20,193 bases of DNA from SVEL01 sp017381055 (GTDB lineage: Bacteria; Bacillota; Clostridia; Lachnospirales; Lachnospiraceae), in NCBI GenBank assembly GCA_036307185.1, contig JAXJYC010000012.1, forward strand, positions 1-20,193, written 5' to 3'. The notes below the pieces were generated by a model. The model was not told the DNA's origin. It was given only the letters and a program-made list of their open reading frames with translations, and searched no databases. Positions 8,029-15,962 of the stretch are shown in pieces; positions within the stretch are counted from its first letter, which is position 1, and every line of letters starts with the position of its first letter. A program made the translations under genes and the position numbers.

Positions 8029-9579
8029 TTATAATAAATCAAAGAGCTTCTGCTTCTCAGCTTCGAATTCAGCCTCAGTTAAGATACCTGTATTCTTCAT
8101 AATCATAAGCTTCTTAATACGCTTCTCAAATGCAACCATATCATCAATTGGTTCATCCTTAACGGCTGCTACTTGCTTTTCTTTCTCAGCCTTCTCTGCT
8201 GCTGCCTTCTCTGCTGCTGCCTTCTCTGCTTCTTCCTTCTCTCTTGCCAAACGTTCTGCCTTTTCAGCCTCTGCCTTCTCCTTAGCTATGCGTTCTGCCT
8301 CAAGACGTGCTGCCTCTTCTGCTTCTTCCTTAGCTATGCGCTCCGCTTCAAGACGTTCTGCCTCAAGACGTGCTAACTCTTCAGCCTCTGCCTTCTCCTT
8401 AGCTAAACGTTCTGCTTCAAGACGCGCTGCCTCAAGACGTGCTGCTTCTGCCTCAGCTTCTTCTTTAGCTTTACGCTCTGCTTCAAGACGTGCTAACTCT
8501 TCTGCTTCTGCTTTCTCCTTAGCCAAACGTTCTGCTTCAAGACGTGCTGCCTCAAGACGTGCTGCTTCTGCCTCAGCTTCTTCTCTAGCTTTACGCTCTG
8601 CTTCAAGACGTTCTGCTTCAAGTCTTTCTGCTTCTTCTCTAGCCTTACGCTCTGCTTCAAGACGTTCTGCTTCAAGTCTTTCTGCTTCTTCTCTAGCTTT
8701 ACGCTCTGCCTCTTCTCTAGCTTTACGTTCTGCTTCTTCTTTAGCTTTACGCTCTGCCTCAAGACGCTCTGCTTCTTTTCTCTCTTCTTCGATTACTACG
8801 CTAAACTCCTTATTTGGAATAGCCTTTTTAAGTTCATCATAAATCTCTGAAGGTAACTTTAATGCCACATACTTACCATTAACATTCTTGTATGTTAATA
8901 CAACATTTCCCTGACCTGAAATATCAATAGAAACGCCATCAAATTCAAGCTGTGAAATAGCATCATATTTTTCTGTAATATCTTCTACCTTACCAAAATA
9001 ACGAACCTTATCGTAAGCAATGCTAAACTTGCCATTCTGTAAATTCTGACCATCAATAGCAATTACACTAACTGCAGACTTGTCAGCACTAAAACCAACA
9101 TACTGCATATCCTTATCCATAAGTGCAAGATATGTATTATCTCCATTTAAGCCATAAGACTCTTTCTTATCTGTGTAGTACTTCTTTGCTGCCTCACGCT
9201 TTGTACGCTCCAAAATCGCCTTCTGAGTTGCTTCCTGGAACACCTTATCAACTAAATCATAAAGCACTTTCTTTGCTTCATCAATCTTTGCTACATTTGG
9301 TAACAATAGTTTTAAGTTGCCCTTATCTCTATCTTCCTCTTTATCTGATTCGTACTCGATCTGAATGCACTTGTTGTCGTTAATTTCTTTAATTTCTACC
9401 TTCTTGATATCTGTGATATTAAGTTTAAAAGGTACTTCTCTTAATTCACCAACATAATATTCTGCGCCTACGCCTTCAATATAATCCTCGTAAAGCTTTG
9501 CAGAAATCTTCTTCTTCCCTAGTAATCCCTTCTTGTACTCTCCATTATAATTGTATAAAACTCTTCCTTCTGCTGCCAT
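8029..9579 (-). CDS. Repeat-rich charged-helix protein with C-terminal SHOCT domain
   Basis: A 516-residue protein with no signal peptide or membrane segment, so probably cytoplasmic; its function is not recognised. Residues 1-115 and about 140-255 are two beta-rich regions that could be PH/GRAM-like folds (inference only). Residues about 262-470 are almost entirely Glu, Ala, Arg, Lys and Leu in short units such as RLEAE and RKAREEAE. This predicts a long coiled coil or a single stable alpha helix. Residues about 483-516 (KRIKKLMIMKNTGILTEAEF and the following EKQKLFDLL) match the SHOCT domain, a short helical module at the ends of many bacterial proteins, thought to aid oligomerisation. The helix holds two near-identical 40-residue copies (330-369, 370-409) and two 18-residue units (293-310, 311-328). 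Start ATG 9579 has GGGAGG seven bases upstream (9587-9592). It has its own promoter about 120 bases upstream and shares a terminator with glnA. Confidence 0.88.
   Translation of the reverse strand: MAAEGRVLYNYNGEYKKGLLGKKKISAKLYEDYIEGVGAEYYVGELREVPFKLNITDIKKVEIKEINDNKCIQIEYESDKEEDRDKGNLKLLLPNVAKIDEAKKVLYDLVDKVFQEATQKAILERTKREAAKKYYTDKKESYGLNGDNTYLALMDKDMQYVGFSADKSAVSVIAIDGQNLQNGKFSIAYDKVRYFGKVEDITEKYDAISQLEFDGVSIDISGQGNVVLTYKNVNGKYVALKLPSEIYDELKKAIPNKEFSVVIEEERKEAERLEAERKAKEEAERKAREEAERKAREEAERLEAERLEAERKAREEAERLEAERLEAERKAREEAEAEAARLEAARLEAERLAKEKAEAEELARLEAERKAKEEAEAEAARLEAARLEAERLAKEKAEAEELARLEAERLEAERIAKEEAEEAARLEAERIAKEKAEAEKAERLAREKEEAEKAAAEKAAAEKAEKEKQVAAVKDEPIDDMVAFEKRIKKLMIMKNTGILTEAEFEAEKQKLFDLL
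8353..8592 (-). repeat. 120-bp tandem duplication inside the SHOCT-domain gene
   Basis: Two adjacent 120-bp copies, 8473-8592 and 8353-8472, encode 40 residues each and differ at only a few bases. Their products differ by one residue (KAREEA versus KAKEEA). A shorter tandem repeat of 54 bp lies just upstream in the gene. All units are multiples of three, so gain or loss of a copy would keep the frame. The same composition explains the long open frame on the opposite strand. Confidence 0.9.
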
Positions 9580-9699
9580 AAAATCGCCTCCCTAAATAAA
9601 AATTTGATTTTCAATCATACGACAAATAAACTTCCAGTTTTAGTACAACAGATCAATTCTCCCAAACACCTAAACACTACACATTAGGTTAGTTCATTG

Positions 9700-9728
9700 A
9701 TTATAGCACAAACGCTTATATTTTTCAC
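9700..9728 (-). promoter_or_regulatory. Extended -10 promoter of the SHOCT-domain gene
   Basis: On the minus strand, TATAAT (9700-9705) is preceded by TGC, making an extended -10. GTGAAA (9723-9728) serves as -35 with a 17-base spacer. Transcription would start near 9693, giving a leader of about 114 bases before ATG 9579. The leader contains a weak TGATT-GAA-AATCA hairpin followed by T-rich sequence, too short to call an attenuator. Confidence 0.75.
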
Positions 9729-9741
9729 TAAAAAATATAAA

Positions 9742-9761
9742 TTTTGTTAAATTTAACAAAA
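9742..9761. promoter_or_regulatory. 20-bp perfect palindrome upstream of the SHOCT gene promoter
   Basis: TTTTGTTAAATTTAACAAAA is perfectly symmetric about 9751/9752. It sits 13 bases upstream of the -35 box at 9723-9728, where an activator or repressor site could lie. It also falls inside the cryptic small open frame. The sequence is entirely A/T except one G-C pair per arm, so chance occurrence cannot be excluded. Confidence 0.4.
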
Positions 9762-9873
9762 AGTCATAATTGTTTTTAGACATTTTACCAATATCCATTA
9801 CTTTAGTACTATTAAATTGTTCAGATAATAACTCAAAAGACTGTTTAGATTTTCACAACTTTCATTGAACTTC

Positions 9874-9902
9874 ATTATACATCTACAATATATATAATGC
9901 AA
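9874..9902 (-). promoter_or_regulatory. Sigma-A promoter with no assigned gene
   Basis: TTGCAT (9897-9902) and TATAAT (9874-9879) on the minus strand are separated by exactly 17 bases. It lies just after the stop codon of the upstream hybrid kinase (9932-9934). A transcript starting near 9867 would cover the cryptic small frame (9694-9852) and could continue into the SHOCT-domain gene. No clear terminator separates it from the kinase gene. Confidence 0.6.
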
Positions 9903-9931
9903 GTAATTTATAGCTAACTAGGCATAAGGTA

Positions 9932-12439
9932 CTATATTTTGATTAATGCATTAGATATAGCATTAATCATTTCAATAGCTTCTTCCCACATTAAATCAGC
10001 TATATAGTTCTTTAACTTTTCTATATCCTTGCCTACTTCTTCTGGGTATTCGTATAGAGATATTTCTCCTAACAAATAATCTGTCACATTATATTCTTTA
10101 TTTGTCAAACTAGCCTTCATCATCTGTAAATACATATTAACAGTGTTCACATCCAATTCCTTGCTTTTAATTGTTGTCTCTTCGAAAATATCTCCCAGTC
10201 TTTCTCTGTGTTTTTCAATCTCTTCAATGAGAATGCTGTGTAGAATCATAACTTTATCTTCTTCATTATTTGTTGCTGCACTCTCTATAATTCTAGCAAG
10301 CTTCGATAGAAGTATTGCGCCCACCGTTGCAGCCACGCTTTTCAAAGCATGTACTTCAATTCTATAATTTTTAAGTCCCTCTTCATTGCTTATATTATCA
10401 AACAAGTCATCTAACTTATTTGGTAAGGTCTTAAGCATATTATAGAAATCTTTCAAAGTATCCATAAGTAGCTCTTCGCTACCTAATATTTTTAAAGCAT
10501 ATTCAAAATCAAACTCTGCCACCTCTAAAGTTATTTCTCTGCTCTCTTCTTTATTTTCTTTCTTACTTGAACCAAGGTCATTTTCCGAAATAATAAGTAA
10601 ATCCTTTGGGATATATTCAAGCAATATCTTGTCTAACTTTTCTGGCAATATAGGTTTAGATAGAAAATCACTAAAACCTTCTCTCAAATAATGCGCTTTA
10701 GCCCCCTTAACAGCATTAGCCGTAAGCACAATAACAGGAATATCATCACACATTCTTCTATTTCTCATAGTATGCAATGTTTCTATTCCATCCATATCTG
10801 GCATCATATGATCTAAAAATATCACATCGAAATCATTTTCCTTAACAAGCTCCAAACATTCAAGCCCTGAACTTGCTTCTGTAAGTTGAATCTGTGTATG
10901 TTTAATAAAATTCCTAAATACTTTAAGATTCATTGCATTATCATCTACAACCAAAACCTTTGCATTAGGAGCTATATATTCACTAACAAACTCATCTTCT
11001 TCATAAACATTTAAAGCCTTATCCCTAAAATCACCAATAGCCTCTTCATTTTCTATTTTTTGTACAATGTCAAAATAAAACTCACTACCTTCACCATATA
11101 CACTATTTACTTTTAATTGACTACCCATTAACTTTAACAATTGAATAACAATATTAATTCCAAGGCCAGTACCTTCCACATATCTATTCTGTCTGTCTTC
11201 AATTCTTGTATATTTAGCAAATAGCTTTTCTACATCCTCCTCTTTTATACCCACACCTGTGTCTTTAATAGAAAAAGTTAATATCTCATTGTCTCCTTCT
11301 CTTCGCCCCTTCAACGTCACTGTAACACTTCCATTTGGTGTATATTTAATAGCATTATTAAGAATGTTTATAAGCACCTGCTTAATTCTTAAATCATCAC
11401 CATAATATTCACACGGAATAAACCTATCCACTTTAAAATCAAGCTCAAGTCCCTTTTCTTTAGCTTTAATATCAAACATATTTTGAATATCATATAGTAA
11501 GCTAGCCATATCATATCGGGCTTGTGATAATACCATCTTACCCGATTCAATCTTCGATGAATCTAATATTTCATTAATAATACCTAAGAGATTATGTGCC
11601 GATCCTTTTATATCAGCCGCATACTTCTTTATATCCTGCTCACTACTCTCACGAATAATCATTTCATTCATACCAAGCACTGCATTGATAGGTGTTCTTA
11701 TCTCATGAGACATCTTTGCAAGAAAATCGGACTTCGCTCTATTTGCTGCATCAGCTCTCTCTGTTTGTTCCTTCAAAAGACGAACTAACACTGCATCTGG
11801 GTTAGCGATAGTTGAATATATACATAAACACAACAAAATAACACCCAAGCTAGATGTCAACGCTGCTGGCACAATCATTTGGAACACTGCTGCAAACAAC
11901 TCACATATCAATGCTATAATTATGGCATACTTATTCTTTTTAGATATTTTTTTATTATATTTGGTAAGAAGTCTAATAATAAGCGCAACATATATAGCAA
12001 CACAGACATAAACCGCGTTAGGTCCTGGACCATAGGACCAATTTCCTGACGGTTCCTCCATATAGTAAATCGGCAAAAACAATGTCAATACACATACCAC
12101 GCCATAAGGTATATGTGTCCATTTCTTATATATTAATTTTGTGTCTAACTCCTTTTCAATAATTATCTCAAGATACTTGTACACAATAAGAAAAAGCGTT
12201 GTCATCGATATAAAAAAGCATATATGCACAACTCTATTAACTACTGATGATACGCTATGCAAGTGATTTACAGTATAATTACTTGCAATATCAAAACACA
12301 TATTAATAAGCGCAAATATCAACAGCCTATTAAATAAACTATTTTCTCTATTTCTTTTCTTAATACCTCCAACGCACACAAAAAGCATTATTAGTAATAT
12401 ACAAATACAATATAACTGTGCTTTATAATATAACAACAT
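9932..12439 (-). CDS. Membrane hybrid histidine kinase with receiver and HPt domains (paralogue)
   Basis: An 835-residue kinase built like the one at 3891-6362. About seven hydrophobic segments cover residues 8-212, then a short linker. HisKA has KMSHEIRTPINAVLGMNE with H245. The ATPase domain has N362, DTGVGI at 393-398 and GTGLGI at 423-428. The receiver (about 494-610) has D499/D500, D543 in FLDHMMPDMDG, T573 and K595. The HPt domain (about 642-752) has VHALKSVAATVGA with H697. Residues 759-835 form the same helical tail as in its paralogue. The membrane parts of the two kinases look unrelated, so they probably sense different signals through similar relays. Start ATG 12439 has GGAGG six bases upstream. 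It follows the GGDEF-protein gene by 46 bases without a visible promoter, so the two are likely cotranscribed. Confidence 0.94.
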   Translation of the reverse strand: MLLYYKAQLYCICILLIMLFVCVGGIKKRNRENSLFNRLLIFALINMCFDIASNYTVNHLHSVSSVVNRVVHICFFISMTTLFLIVYKYLEIIIEKELDTKLIYKKWTHIPYGVVCVLTLFLPIYYMEEPSGNWSYGPGPNAVYVCVAIYVALIIRLLTKYNKKISKKNKYAIIIALICELFAAVFQMIVPAALTSSLGVILLCLCIYSTIANPDAVLVRLLKEQTERADAANRAKSDFLAKMSHEIRTPINAVLGMNEMIIRESSEQDIKKYAADIKGSAHNLLGIINEILDSSKIESGKMVLSQARYDMASLLYDIQNMFDIKAKEKGLELDFKVDRFIPCEYYGDDLRIKQVLINILNNAIKYTPNGSVTVTLKGRREGDNEILTFSIKDTGVGIKEEDVEKLFAKYTRIEDRQNRYVEGTGLGINIVIQLLKLMGSQLKVNSVYGEGSEFYFDIVQKIENEEAIGDFRDKALNVYEEDEFVSEYIAPNAKVLVVDDNAMNLKVFRNFIKHTQIQLTEASSGLECLELVKENDFDVIFLDHMMPDMDGIETLHTMRNRRMCDDIPVIVLTANAVKGAKAHYLREGFSDFLSKPILPEKLDKILLEYIPKDLLIISENDLGSSKKENKEESREITLEVAEFDFEYALKILGSEELLMDTLKDFYNMLKTLPNKLDDLFDNISNEEGLKNYRIEVHALKSVAATVGAILLSKLARIIESAATNNEEDKVMILHSILIEEIEKHRERLGDIFEETTIKSKELDVNTVNMYLQMMKASLTNKEYNVTDYLLGEISLYEYPEEVGKDIEKLKNYIADLMWEEAIEMINAISNALIKI

Positions 12440-12474
12440 AGTACTCCTCCCTCACGTAAAAACAGACTCAATTC

Positions 12475-12501
12475 AAAGGTAGAGATTAAATCTCTACCTT
12501 T
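12475..12501 (-). other. Intercistronic hairpin overlapping the GGDEF gene's stop codon
   Basis: A 12-bp perfect stem (12475-12486 with 12490-12501) has a three-base loop, and the TAA stop of the upstream gene (12486-12488) lies at its tip. On the minus strand only TTTGAATTG follows, a poor U-tract, so it is at best a leaky terminator. It could tune expression of the downstream kinase or protect the mRNA end. Confidence 0.5.
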
Positions 12502-15500
12502 TCTTCTTTTTCATAATATTTAATTGCATTCTTTGTTGTATTCTTTACATCATACAATGATGAATCTGCATATTTTAGTATTTCTGATAAATCTTTTTCC
12601 GAAGTAACACTTGTAGCTGTTGCAACTCCTATTGAGCATGAAAGTTTCTTTTCCCTCTTAATAACTATCTGCTTGCCTAAAAAACTACTAATCTCATTAA
12701 CGTATCCATTCTTAGATAATAAAACATCAAGTGTTAACCTAGCTGTAGCCATAGCTTCCTCTTTAGTTGCATTAACTAATACAATTAAAAATTCATCTCC
12801 ACCGTATCTTATGGCAAAACCGCTCTCTTTTGCCGTGCTATTAAGGATACTTGCAACTTCTTTAAGAACCAAATCTCCCACATCATGACCAAAGGTATCA
12901 TTGTAATATTTAAAATTATCCAAATCAATATACAACACAGCTAAATCTACTGCCTTTCCTTTGTCTTTAGCATCTTCTAATATCTTATTAAAGCTATCAT
13001 TTAATCCATTTCTATTCCTTAACCCTGTAAGGTAATCTGTGAATGAGGCTTCTTTAAGAGCCACATTAATATGTCTTATCTCATTAAGATTTTCAATTTT
13101 TTCTACAGCTATAATCAACTGTCTAAGTAGCAAATTAAAAAGATTTGCTTCATTTTCATTTAAAAGGTATCTATACGTTTCAACATTCCAATTTGTTTTT
13201 GTATAAATACAACTTATAAACAAGCTATCTAGCTTCTCATTTTCAAAAAACGGACTACACACGATGGAATTAAGAACATCCATTCCAAAAACATCAAGAA
13301 TCTTCTTATAATCCTCATAATTCTTATCTATTTTAGCTGTAACAAATCCACTTTTACTCTTTTCAAAATAAGACCTAAACATCTCTAACTCATTTTCACT
13401 AAGCTCAACCGAGCCATCACTAAAAACTACTTCTGCTGACTTATCATAAAACTTAATATACAAAAATGTATCTAAGTTAAAGTTAAGCATAAAGGAATTA
13501 GCTGCAGTTCTTATTAGTTCTTCCTTTGTCTTATCATGAATCTCCAAAATATTTTGCCATACGGATATAAGTTCAATCTGATTGCTCATATCCTGGTTTT
13601 GCATAACCATACTAGACTTATCTAAGAGTTCATCAATCTGTTCAATAGTATAATTCTCCAAAGAACACTTCACAGGTTTTTGATTATAATCAGCTCCATG
13701 CTTCATATTCAAAAGAAGCTCCATCTGATCTGTATATCCTCTATCTTCAGCATACTTATATGCTTCATCAAGCATCAGCTGTTCATTCTCTTTATCATCA
13801 AGCTTTCTATATGCTTTAGCCATAGCCACATGTAATTGTACAAAACTAAAGAATCTATTTCCATCTGAAGCAATACAATGTTTCTGCGCCTTTTGATAAT
13901 ATTCGAGTGCTTGCTCATATTCACCATTTTGTTCCTCAAGCAAACCCTTTACAAAGTAATGTAAGAACAACTCATCATCATTACCAGTAAATGCTCTATC
14001 CTTATTATCAGCATCTCTATATGTACGATTATTAATAATATGATCTAAAAACTTCTTATTTGTATTAAGATAAAAACTACTATCATATTCGTATGCAAGT
14101 CTCACACTTGTAAGAGCCAATAAACCATATAGCTTAGCTATATTACATACTCGCAAGTCATTAAGTCTCATTTTATCAACTATTCTTACGCACATCTTTA
14201 GGTAATTAAAGGCACTATTATTATCCTGAGCTAATATGCAATTTATAGACATATTATATAATGTTTCGCCAACTGATTTTATATCGCCTCTACGCATAAA
14301 AATGCCCAATGCTCTATTATAACATTCATTAGACTTCTTAAAATTTCTAGCTGTACAGTTTACATATCCTTGACCATTCTTTGCCTCAGCAATCTCCTTA
14401 TCATCACTATCACCAGCCAACTCAATATATTTCTCATAATACTTCTCTGTGATATTAAATACACCTACCGATGATGTAATCATAATAAGCTTCTGATATG
14501 CTTTTAAAATAAGACAAGTATTTCCTAGCTTTTCCGCCAAAACAATTCCTTCTCCACACTTATCCATCCTCTGTTCTATATCTTCAACAGTCTTTGCATG
14601 TCTATATACCTCAAAATCATTTTGATATCCATATATATACATATTTGCTAAATGATTGAAATACTTATATTTTTTTATCTTTTCGACAAACTCATCCGGC
14701 AGCTCAATATCCTTTACAATAAAATATATATTATGACATCCCGACATATCAATCATATACTCTAGTATGTCTGCTCTAAAAATATAGCTTTCATTTTGAA
14801 GTTCCTTAGCAATTTCCTTACATCTTTTTGCAACTTTTTTAGCATATTCGATTTTACCACTATACATTTGAATATATGTATATAAAAGATAATAATTATA
14901 TTCATATTCTAGAGACTCAAAATTCTCATACATCTCTTTTAAATTATCACACAATATTAATGCTGTTGCAAAATCACCTAAATTAATAAGCACGTCTGTA
15001 TATAATCTTAAAAGTTCAAATTTACAATCTGGATCTAAATACACTTTATCATTAGCAAGTTTCTTATGTATCTTCTGAAGATAATATTCTGCCTGCTCAA
15101 GCTCTACTGTACAAAACATAGCCTTTAACTTATGTAAATATTCATATGATTTTTTACTATCGAATACAAATTCGTTACCATCCTCTACTTCAGCTTCACT
15201 CTCATACGCTCCACCTTCAAATACACATCCTTTAGCATTAATAATATTAATAAAGCTATTCCACTCATTTTTATTAACACTAGAAATATGTTTCAAGTCA
15301 TTATATGCAGCAAAAACTCCTATGTTTTCATTGTCAGAACTTTCAAAAATCCTTCTTAACATTCTAATAGCCGAGCCCGAAACCATATGTACATTATCTA
15401 TCATAATAAGTAACGGATGTTTCTTACTCAAACCGATAATAATATTGCAAATGCTTTCCAGCATTTTAGACTTTTCAAATTTAATCTCATCAAGAATAAA

Positions 15501-15860
15501 CGGTTCATATCTAACGCAATCACCGCTATCTATATACGCCTCTAAAAAAGACTTATGCAACTGATATATATCGAATTTATCTAAATATTCCTCTATTGTC
15601 AAATCACTATAATGCTTCTCGTAGCAATTCCTAATAATTGTCAAGAACGGTTCATAGCTCTCTACCATCTCATTATTTGCAAAATGGACATAATTAACCT
15701 CTATATTATCATAAACTGTCATTGCATTTTTCGCGTCTTCTGCATCAATGCTATATCTTCCATAATGCTTAACAAATACATAGTTATTATTATTTCTACC
15801 AATAGAAGAAGCTATATTATTCATATATGTTACTGAAATTACTCTTTTTCTGCTTTTCAT
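12486..15860 (-). CDS. Degenerate STAND-type ATPase / TPR / GGDEF protein (putative diguanylate cyclase)
   Basis: A 1124-residue cytoplasmic protein. Residues about 10-215 resemble the ATPase domain of MalT-like STAND regulators: YEPFLTIIRNCY near 69 and a Walker-B-like LLIMIDNVH with D155. However, the expected P-loop position (about 27-45, YVFVKHYGRYSIDAEDAKNA) has no GxxGxGK[ST]. Residues about 240-740 are helical TPR-like repeats (for example CYNRALGIF, EYEQALEYYQKAQKH). Residues about 775-920 look GAF-like. The GGDEF domain (about 938-1118) is complete, with DYLTGLRNRNGL, LYIDLDNFKYYNDTFGHDVGD and RYGGDEF (GGDEF 1020-1024), so it should make cyclic di-GMP. The inhibitory RxxD site is replaced by KESG (1011-1014). 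Start ATG 15860 has AGAGG upstream. It is the first gene of an operon with the kinase that follows, behind its own promoter, and lies downstream of phoU. Confidence 0.9.
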   Translation of the reverse strand: MKSRKRVISVTYMNNIASSIGRNNNNYVFVKHYGRYSIDAEDAKNAMTVYDNIEVNYVHFANNEMVESYEPFLTIIRNCYEKHYSDLTIEEYLDKFDIYQLHKSFLEAYIDSGDCVRYEPFILDEIKFEKSKMLESICNIIIGLSKKHPLLIMIDNVHMVSGSAIRMLRRIFESSDNENIGVFAAYNDLKHISSVNKNEWNSFINIINAKGCVFEGGAYESEAEVEDGNEFVFDSKKSYEYLHKLKAMFCTVELEQAEYYLQKIHKKLANDKVYLDPDCKFELLRLYTDVLINLGDFATALILCDNLKEMYENFESLEYEYNYYLLYTYIQMYSGKIEYAKKVAKRCKEIAKELQNESYIFRADILEYMIDMSGCHNIYFIVKDIELPDEFVEKIKKYKYFNHLANMYIYGYQNDFEVYRHAKTVEDIEQRMDKCGEGIVLAEKLGNTCLILKAYQKLIMITSSVGVFNITEKYYEKYIELAGDSDDKEIAEAKNGQGYVNCTARNFKKSNECYNRALGIFMRRGDIKSVGETLYNMSINCILAQDNNSAFNYLKMCVRIVDKMRLNDLRVCNIAKLYGLLALTSVRLAYEYDSSFYLNTNKKFLDHIINNRTYRDADNKDRAFTGNDDELFLHYFVKGLLEEQNGEYEQALEYYQKAQKHCIASDGNRFFSFVQLHVAMAKAYRKLDDKENEQLMLDEAYKYAEDRGYTDQMELLLNMKHGADYNQKPVKCSLENYTIEQIDELLDKSSMVMQNQDMSNQIELISVWQNILEIHDKTKEELIRTAANSFMLNFNLDTFLYIKFYDKSAEVVFSDGSVELSENELEMFRSYFEKSKSGFVTAKIDKNYEDYKKILDVFGMDVLNSIVCSPFFENEKLDSLFISCIYTKTNWNVETYRYLLNENEANLFNLLLRQLIIAVEKIENLNEIRHINVALKEASFTDYLTGLRNRNGLNDSFNKILEDAKDKGKAVDLAVLYIDLDNFKYYNDTFGHDVGDLVLKEVASILNSTAKESGFAIRYGGDEFLIVLVNATKEEAMATARLTLDVLLSKNGYVNEISSFLGKQIVIKREKKLSCSIGVATATSVTSEKDLSEILKYADSSLYDVKNTTKNAIKYYEKEEKVEI

Positions 15861-15902
15861 GCATATACCTCTTTCTGTTTTTCACGACAAAATCTACAGT
15901 AT

Positions 15903-15931
15903 ATTATACACAAAAAAAGCCAACTAAACAA
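15903..15931 (-). promoter_or_regulatory. Sigma-A promoter of the GGDEF-kinase operon
   Basis: On the minus strand, TTGTTT (15926-15931) and a perfect TATAAT (15903-15908) are separated by 17 bases. Transcription would begin near 15896, about 36 bases before the ATG at 15860. The T7 run in the spacer follows no hairpin, so it is not read as a terminator of the phosphate operon. Confidence 0.75.
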
Positions 15932-15962
15932 CATAAATAATTCACTTCTTTACAATTCCAAC

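Larger units (their letters stand above)
9694..9852 (-). pseudogene. Cryptic small open frame, possible small protein or gene remnant
   Basis: A 52-codon stop-free minus-strand frame ends at TGA 9694-9696. It reads like a true protein, for example SKQSFELLSEQFNSTKVMDI near the start and KFIFFSEKYKRLCYNQ at the end. The first in-frame ATG is at 9798 (34 residues) and a second is at 9783; neither has a good ribosome-binding site. An upstream ATG at 9865 would join this frame if one base of the AAAA run (9850-9853) were missing, giving about 57 residues. A consensus promoter (9874-9902) sits directly upstream. It may be a small gene, a frameshifted remnant, or chance in A+T-rich DNA. I do not recognise a family. 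Confidence 0.3.

Noticed and set aside
8353..8760. Regular short repeats resembling a CRISPR array
   Set aside because: The repeats are contiguous, in frame and coding, with no unique spacers and no cas genes nearby.
8493..8762. 89-codon minus-strand frame inside the SHOCT gene
   Set aside because: It is an alternative frame of the same repeat DNA, giving a Lys/Gln-rich low-complexity product with no independent start signal.
8288..8842. Long plus-strand open frame rich in Ser-Ala-Arg repeats opposite the SHOCT gene
   Set aside because: It is the complement of the Glu/Ala/Arg repeat codons, which lack stops on the other strand; it has no ribosome site and no domain.
9930..12439. Recent tandem duplication of the two HPt kinases
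   Set aside because: They share relay domains and tail, but their membrane halves look unrelated and they lie in different operons, so a recent duplication is unlikely.
12475..12515. Plus-strand terminator (stem followed by TTTTCTTCTTTTT)
   Set aside because: It would work well on the plus strand, but there is no plus-strand gene to its left in the region; the T-rich part is minus-strand coding sequence.
15909..15962. T-rich run after phoU as a terminator
   Set aside because: The run of seven T lies between -35 and -10 boxes and is not preceded by any stem-loop.
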